64,000 bases of DNA. Source: Yokenella regensburgei ATCC 49455 (lineage in GTDB: Bacteria; Pseudomonadota; Gammaproteobacteria; Enterobacterales; Enterobacteriaceae). This document shows positions 60,299 through 64,000 of the stretch, piece after piece. The notes beneath the pieces were generated by a model. It worked only from the letters and a program-made list of their open reading frames with translations, did not search any database and was not told the origin of the DNA. Made by a program: the position numbers and the translations under genes. The stretch covers positions 62,001 to 126,000 of the forward strand of contig NZ_JMPS01000008.1 of NCBI RefSeq assembly GCF_000735455.1, written 5' to 3'. The first letter of the stretch is position 1; each line of letters begins with the position of its first letter.

Positions 60299-61168
60299 AT
60301 GGATCAGGCTGGAATTATTCGCGATCTCCTTTCCTGGCTGGAAGGCCATCTGGATCAGCCTCTGTCACTGGATAATGTGGCTGCCAAAGCAGGTTATTCC
60401 AAGTGGCATTTGCAGCGGATGTTTAAAGACGTCACAGGCCATGCGATTGGTGCCTATATTCGTGCACGACGTTTGTCCAAATCCGCGGTCGCGCTGCGTT
60501 TGACTGCACGCCCAATCCTCGACATTGCGCTGCAGTATCGTTTTGATTCACAGCAAACTTTTACTCGAGCGTTCAAGAAACAGTTCTCGTTGACGCCGGC
60601 GCTATACCGCCGTTCTCCGGACTGGAGCTCCTTTGGCATGCGTCCGCCGCTGCGCCTGGGTGAGTTCAAAATGCCGAAATACGAGTTTGTTACCCTGCCG
60701 GGCATGGAACTTGCGGGTGTAACTCAAAGCTATACCTGCAAACTGGAGGAAATTTCTGATTTCCGCCACCAGATGCGTATCCAGTTCTGGCGCGATTTCC
60801 TGAGCCATTCGCCAACGCTTCCCTCAACGCTTTACGGGCTACATGAACCGCGTCCAAGCCTTGAGAAAGACGACGAGCAGGAGGTGTTCTACACGACCGC
60901 ACTGACGCCAGAAATGGCCAGCGGACACGTGCAGAATGCCCACCCGGTGTCACTGGAAGGCGGCGAATATGTGATGTTCACGTATGAAGGTCTGGGAACC
61001 GGTCTGCAGGAGTTTATCCTGACCGTGTACGGCACCTGTATGCCGATGCTGAATCTGACCCGTCGCAAGGGTCAGGACATCGAGCGCTTCTTCCCGCAGG
61101 ATGAGGCACGAGACCAGGAGCCGCCTATTCAGCTGCGCTGCGAATACCTGGTCCCGATCCGTCGTTAA
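60299..61168 (+). CDS. rob: Right origin-binding protein / AraC-family regulator Rob
   Basis: MarA/SoxS/Rob-type activator of antibiotic, solvent and superoxide tolerance genes, abundant and activated by bile salts or fatty acids in E. coli. It has 289 residues. Seen: an N-terminal double HTH (LSLDNVAAKAGYSKWHLQRMFKDVTG at about 21-46, ILDIALQYRFDSQQTFTRAFKK at about 75-97) and a C-terminal GyrI-like ligand domain (about 120-289). It converges on gpmB with a four-base overlap. Confidence 0.97.
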   Translation: MDQAGIIRDLLSWLEGHLDQPLSLDNVAAKAGYSKWHLQRMFKDVTGHAIGAYIRARRLSKSAVALRLTARPILDIALQYRFDSQQTFTRAFKKQFSLTPALYRRSPDWSSFGMRPPLRLGEFKMPKYEFVTLPGMELAGVTQSYTCKLEEISDFRHQMRIQFWRDFLSHSPTLPSTLYGLHEPRPSLEKDDEQEVFYTTALTPEMASGHVQNAHPVSLEGGEYVMFTYEGLGTGLQEFILTVYGTCMPMLNLTRRKGQDIERFFPQDEARDQEPPIQLRCEYLVPIRR

Positions 61169-61812
61169 CGCTGTAGCTCGTCTAACGCAGGGACGTCGAG
61201 ATGTGAGACGTCCCCTGCGGTTTCAACCACCCATCCCGATGCCAGCCATGGGCTCTGCTGATAATCCACACGTGAGATAGAGCAGTTGCGCAGACGCAGG
61301 CGACGCTCGGCGTAGGCCGGCAGCCCCAGAATCGTACTCAACAGGCAACCCAGCGCCATGCCGTGGCTGACTAAGAGCGGTCGGCTCCCCGCAGGCAGCT
61401 CAAGGCAGGAAACCAGCGCCGCGTGCATGCGGTTGCCCAGTTCCTGCATCGATTCGCCATCCGGAATACGGCCATCTTCGGTGCCGTTCACCAGTTGGCG
61501 ACGCCAGCCCTCCTCTTCTGCCGACAGCGACTCAATACGTCGCTTCTCAAGCACGCCCATGTTGAGTTCGCGCAGGCGAGAATCGAACATGATGTCGCAA
61601 CCGCACACTTCGGCAATGATCTCTGCCGTACGGCGGGTACGACCTAAATCACTGGAGATAATATGGGTGATGCCCAGCGTTTTGGCACGCGCGCCCACCT
61701 GCCAGGCCTGCTGCTCACCGTTGTCGGTTAGCGGACTATCGGACTGGCCCTGAATGCGTCGCTCGGCGTTCCACTGCGTTTCGCCGTGGCGAACAAGGTA
61801 TACCTGTAACAT
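61165..61812 (-). CDS. gpmB: Phosphoglycerate-mutase-family phosphatase GpmB
   Basis: Histidine-phosphatase superfamily protein of 215 residues. The catalytic histidine is H9 in VYLVRHGETQWN; a second active-site histidine is in LLVSHGMALG. It is annotated as a phosphoglycerate mutase 2 homologue, but in E. coli a phosphatase role is more likely than glycolysis. Divergent from yjjX. Confidence 0.95.
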   Translation of the reverse strand: MLQVYLVRHGETQWNAERRIQGQSDSPLTDNGEQQAWQVGARAKTLGITHIISSDLGRTRRTAEIIAEVCGCDIMFDSRLRELNMGVLEKRRIESLSAEEEGWRRQLVNGTEDGRIPDGESMQELGNRMHAALVSCLELPAGSRPLLVSHGMALGCLLSTILGLPAYAERRLRLRNCSISRVDYQQSPWLASGWVVETAGDVSHLDVPALDELQR

Positions 61813-61865
61813 GCGTTTTATCCGTTATACTGCGATGACAATTTCTTAGTAATGATGTTCTGATT

Positions 61866-62381
61866 ATGCACCAGGTTGTCTCAGCTACCACCAATCCTGC
61901 CAAAATTCAGGCAATTCTTGCGGCATTTACCGAGATTTTCGGTGAAAGATCCTGCCATATTGACGCTATCTCCGTCGAGAGTGGCGTACCCGAACAGCCC
62001 TTTGGAAGTGAGGAAACGCGCGCTGGCGCACGGAATCGCGTGGCAAATGCCCGTGAAGCTCGCCCGGATGCGGATTTTTGGGTGGCAATTGAGGCCGGAA
62101 TCGACGAAGGAAGCACCTTCAGTTGGGTGGTGATTGAAAGCCGCGATCGGCGCGGCGAAGCGCGTTCCGCTACCCTGCCACTGCCGAAAATCATCCTCGA
62201 AAAAGTCAGTGCCGGAGAGGCGCTGGGGCCGGTGATGTCACAATACACCGGCATCGATGAGATTGGTCGTAAAGAAGGGGCTATTGGCGTATTTACCGCG
62301 GGCGCACTCACCCGCAGCAGCGTTTACCATCAGGCGGTCGTGCTGGCCCTGAGCCCGTTCCACAACGCCATTTATCGCTGA
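61866..62381 (+). CDS. yjjX: Inosine/xanthosine triphosphatase YjjX
   Basis: House-cleaning nucleotide phosphatase that hydrolyses ITP and XTP, limiting their entry into nucleic acids. It has 171 residues. Seen: N-terminal [28 protein letters not shown], and the [10 protein letters not shown] metal site. Its last ten bases overlap the convergent trpR 3' end. Confidence 0.95.
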   Translation: MHQVVSATTNPAKIQAILAAFTEIFGERSCHIDAISVESGVPEQPFGSEETRAGARNRVANAREARPDADFWVAIEAGIDEGSTFSWVVIESRDRRGEARSATLPLPKIILEKVSAGEALGPVMSQYTGIDEIGRKEGAIGVFTAGALTRSSVYHQAVVLALSPFHNAIYR

Positions 62382-62701
62382 GTTTGCGGCAGCGCCTGTT
62401 CGAGCCAAAGACGCAGCTCCGCAGGCGCCGATTTCAAACTGTTTGAACCACGGGTTATGGTCGCAATGCCCGCGCCCAGTTCATTCTTGAGCTCGCGCTG
62501 GCTCATTTCACCGCGCAGCAATTCTTCGATGATTCGCACCCGGGTGCCAAGCGCTTCGCGCTCGTCCGGCGTCATCATCAGGCTTAACAGCGGAAGATGC
62601 AGATCGGCCTCATAGGCCTGACGCAGCAGCTCAACAAAGCGAAGCCACTCCTGGTGACGCTGTTCAGCCACTGCGGCTGAATAAGGGGATTGCTGGTTCA
62701 T
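62372..62701 (-). CDS. trpR: Trp operon repressor TrpR
   Basis: Tryptophan-dependent repressor of the trp, aroH and trpR promoters. It has 109 residues from the ATG at 62701 ([15 protein letters not shown]); the longer frame to 62788 would pass through its own operator. The HTH is in [23 protein letters not shown] (about 68-90). An autoregulatory operator dyad is visible upstream. Confidence 0.97.
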   Translation of the reverse strand: MNQQSPYSAAVAEQRHQEWLRFVELLRQAYEADLHLPLLSLMMTPDEREALGTRVRIIEELLRGEMSQRELKNELGAGIATITRGSNSLKSAPAELRLWLEQALPQTQR

Positions 62702-62747
62702 ATTACGCCGCCCTGTTATGGCAGGCAGCCTGAGCTGCCCGCTTTTC

Positions 62748-62765
62748 GTACTCTTCAACGAGTAC
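62748..62765 (-). promoter_or_regulatory. TrpR operator upstream of trpR
   Basis: GTACTC (62748-62753) and GAGTAC (62760-62765) form a dyad separated by six bases, like the E. coli trpR operator. It is 47 bases before the trpR start and supports autorepression. Confidence 0.75.
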
Positions 62766-62788
62766 AAGCATAACATAAACCACGCCAA

Positions 62789-64000
62789 TCAGTAACGCTG
62801 ACGCCATTCGCCGTCGCTCATCACCTGCGCCTTTTCGCCCATGAAATAACGGTAATAAGCATCGTAGGCCAGCACGTTCTTCACGTAGCTGCGGGTTTCG
62901 GAGAATGGAATACTTTCAACAAACGCGACGGCATCGATACGCCCGGCGCTGTTCCCCTGCCAGGTGCGTACCCGGCCAGGGCCCGCGTTATAGGCCGCTG
63001 AAGCATAGATGCGGTTATCACCAAACTGCTGATAAACATACTGCAGGTAGCTGGTACCAATGTTGATATTGGTTTCAGGATCGAGCAACTGGCCCTGGTT
63101 GCTGTAGCCCGGAATATTGAACATTTTTACCGTATGCGTCGCGGTGCCCGGCATGATTTGCATCAGGCCCGAAGCGCCCACCGGCGATCGTACCTTCGGG
63201 TTCCAGGCACTTTCCTGGCGCGCAATCGCCATGGCATAGCTCTGCGAAATGTCTTTTCCGCTGGTGTAGCGGGCAAAGAGATTTTTATAGGCCAGTGGGA
63301 AGCGCTCCTGAAGATTATCCCAAAGCTTACCGGCGATGGTGGCCTGCACGCTGAGATCCCACCAGTCACGATCGTAAGCGTAGCGCGCCAGCTGCGCCTG
63401 TTCGTTTTTACTCCGACTGGTGACCAGGTTCGCCCATTCACTGCGCGCGGTGTTATCCAGATTCCAGTACATCAGCTCACGCACACGCGCCATTTCCGGA
63501 CCATCAGCAAGCGCTGAAGGGAGGCTGCCTTCTGCTTTCTGAACCTGCAGCGGATACTCTTCCCCCAGGCGCTGGGCGGCTACCATCGGGTAAAAGCCGC
63601 GCTGCTGCATAAGCGATCGCAAAATACTCTTCGCTTCATCCTCACGTCCGCGCTCCATCAGCAGGTCTGCCTGCCAGTAACGCCATTCGTCTTTCTCTTT
63701 CGCCTCCATCGGCAGACGCGCAAGCCAGGTGTTCAGGCCACGGCGATCGCCGGCTCCGAGCGCCATACGGACACGGCGCTCAACGAGTGATGTCGACTGG
63801 GAACGCATAACGGCATCATCGCGCCAGCGAGCCTGTTCATCGGTCACGTCGGTGCCCATCAGACGCCAGGCGACGATATCACGCAGCTCCTGGGTCTGCT
63901 CTTCCGTTAACTGCTGCGCCTGCACCAGTGATGGGATCATCAGGCGGGCATTCTCAGCGTCCTGACGGGCGATGCTGGCGAAAGCGACCGCCGCCATCTG
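62789..64000 (-). CDS. slt: Soluble lytic murein transglycosylase Slt70 (3' part)
   Basis: Periplasmic exo-muramidase that cleaves glycan strands to 1,6-anhydromuropeptides. The frame is open through the window edge; 403 codons remain of about 645, so the signal peptide and much of the superhelical U domain are missing. Seen: the L domain and the C-terminal lysozyme-like domain with catalytic glutamate in MAIARQESAWNP, GLMQIMPGTA and AAYNAGPGRV. Divergently placed genes are not involved; trpR follows on the same strand. Confidence 0.97.
   Translation of the reverse strand, partial: QMAAVAFASIARQDAENARLMIPSLVQAQQLTEEQTQELRDIVAWRLMGTDVTDEQARWRDDAVMRSQSTSLVERRVRMALGAGDRRGLNTWLARLPMEAKEKDEWRYWQADLLMERGREDEAKSILRSLMQQRGFYPMVAAQRLGEEYPLQVQKAEGSLPSALADGPEMARVRELMYWNLDNTARSEWANLVTSRSKNEQAQLARYAYDRDWWDLSVQATIAGKLWDNLQERFPLAYKNLFARYTSGKDISQSYAMAIARQESAWNPKVRSPVGASGLMQIMPGTATHTVKMFNIPGYSNQGQLLDPETNINIGTSYLQYVYQQFGDNRIYASAAYNAGPGRVRTWQGNSAGRIDAVAFVESIPFSETRSYVKNVLAYDAYYRYFMGEKAQVMSDGEWRQRY

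Overview
The window is a contiguous stretch of an enterobacterial chromosome (Enterobacteriaceae, gammaproteobacteria). Nearly every gene is recognisable as an orthologue of an Escherichia coli gene from the region around the replication-map zero point, from rapA through the thr operon to slt, in almost the same order. It is not E. coli: the cai genes are missing between carB and kefF, a GH18 chitinase sits between dnaJ and nhaA, an MHS-type transporter sits between satP and mog, and a sugar-PTS locus of about 7 kb sits between rihC and dapB. The protein sequences and the REP-type hairpins with GCCCGG arms fit the Enterobacter/Lelliottia/Leclercia/Citrobacter group. I cannot name a species.

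Layout. 1-13.6 kb: rapA (3' part), rluA, djlA, the envelope/housekeeping operon lptD-surA-pdxA-rsmA-apaG-apaH, folA, the glutathione-gated potassium efflux pair kefF-kefC, and a small lipoprotein. 13.7-19.4 kb: carAB with a readable control region (RutR, PurR and ArgR-like sites) and dapB. 19.5-26.5 kb: accessory sugar locus made of a LacI-family repressor, a divergent operon (phosphomannose-isomerase-like fusion protein and mannose-family PTS IIA, IIB, IIC, IID), and a convergent pair of cupin glucose-6-phosphate-isomerase-like genes. Both transcription units carry copies of the same palindromic operator. 26.5-36.1 kb: rihC, ispH, fkpB, lspA, ileS, ribF, rpsT, nhaR, nhaA. 36.2-38.8 kb: chitinase and a divergent winged-helix protein in AT-rich DNA. 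38.9-48.8 kb: dnaJ, dnaK (sigma-32 promoter visible), satP, MHS transporter, mog, talB, alanine/sodium symporter yaaJ, yaaA, yaaX. 48.9-54.7 kb: thrC, thrB, thrA, the leader peptide thrL with its attenuator, and lasT. 54.7-64 kb: yjjY, arcA, creD, creC, creB, creA, rob, gpmB, yjjX, trpR and slt (cut by the window end).

The most interesting region is the sugar locus at 19.5-26.5 kb. It looks like a self-contained, catabolite-controlled (perfect CRP core site) uptake and isomerisation pathway for an unidentified hexose or hexose derivative. The PTS would import and phosphorylate the sugar, and three cupin-fold isomerase-like enzymes could convert the phosphosugar. The repressor would control both operons through four near-identical operators. 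The substrate cannot be read from the sequence.

No tRNA, rRNA, insertion sequence, prophage or CRISPR array was seen. Repeats are limited to REP-type hairpins. Identities rest on remembered family sequences and motifs, not on a database search.
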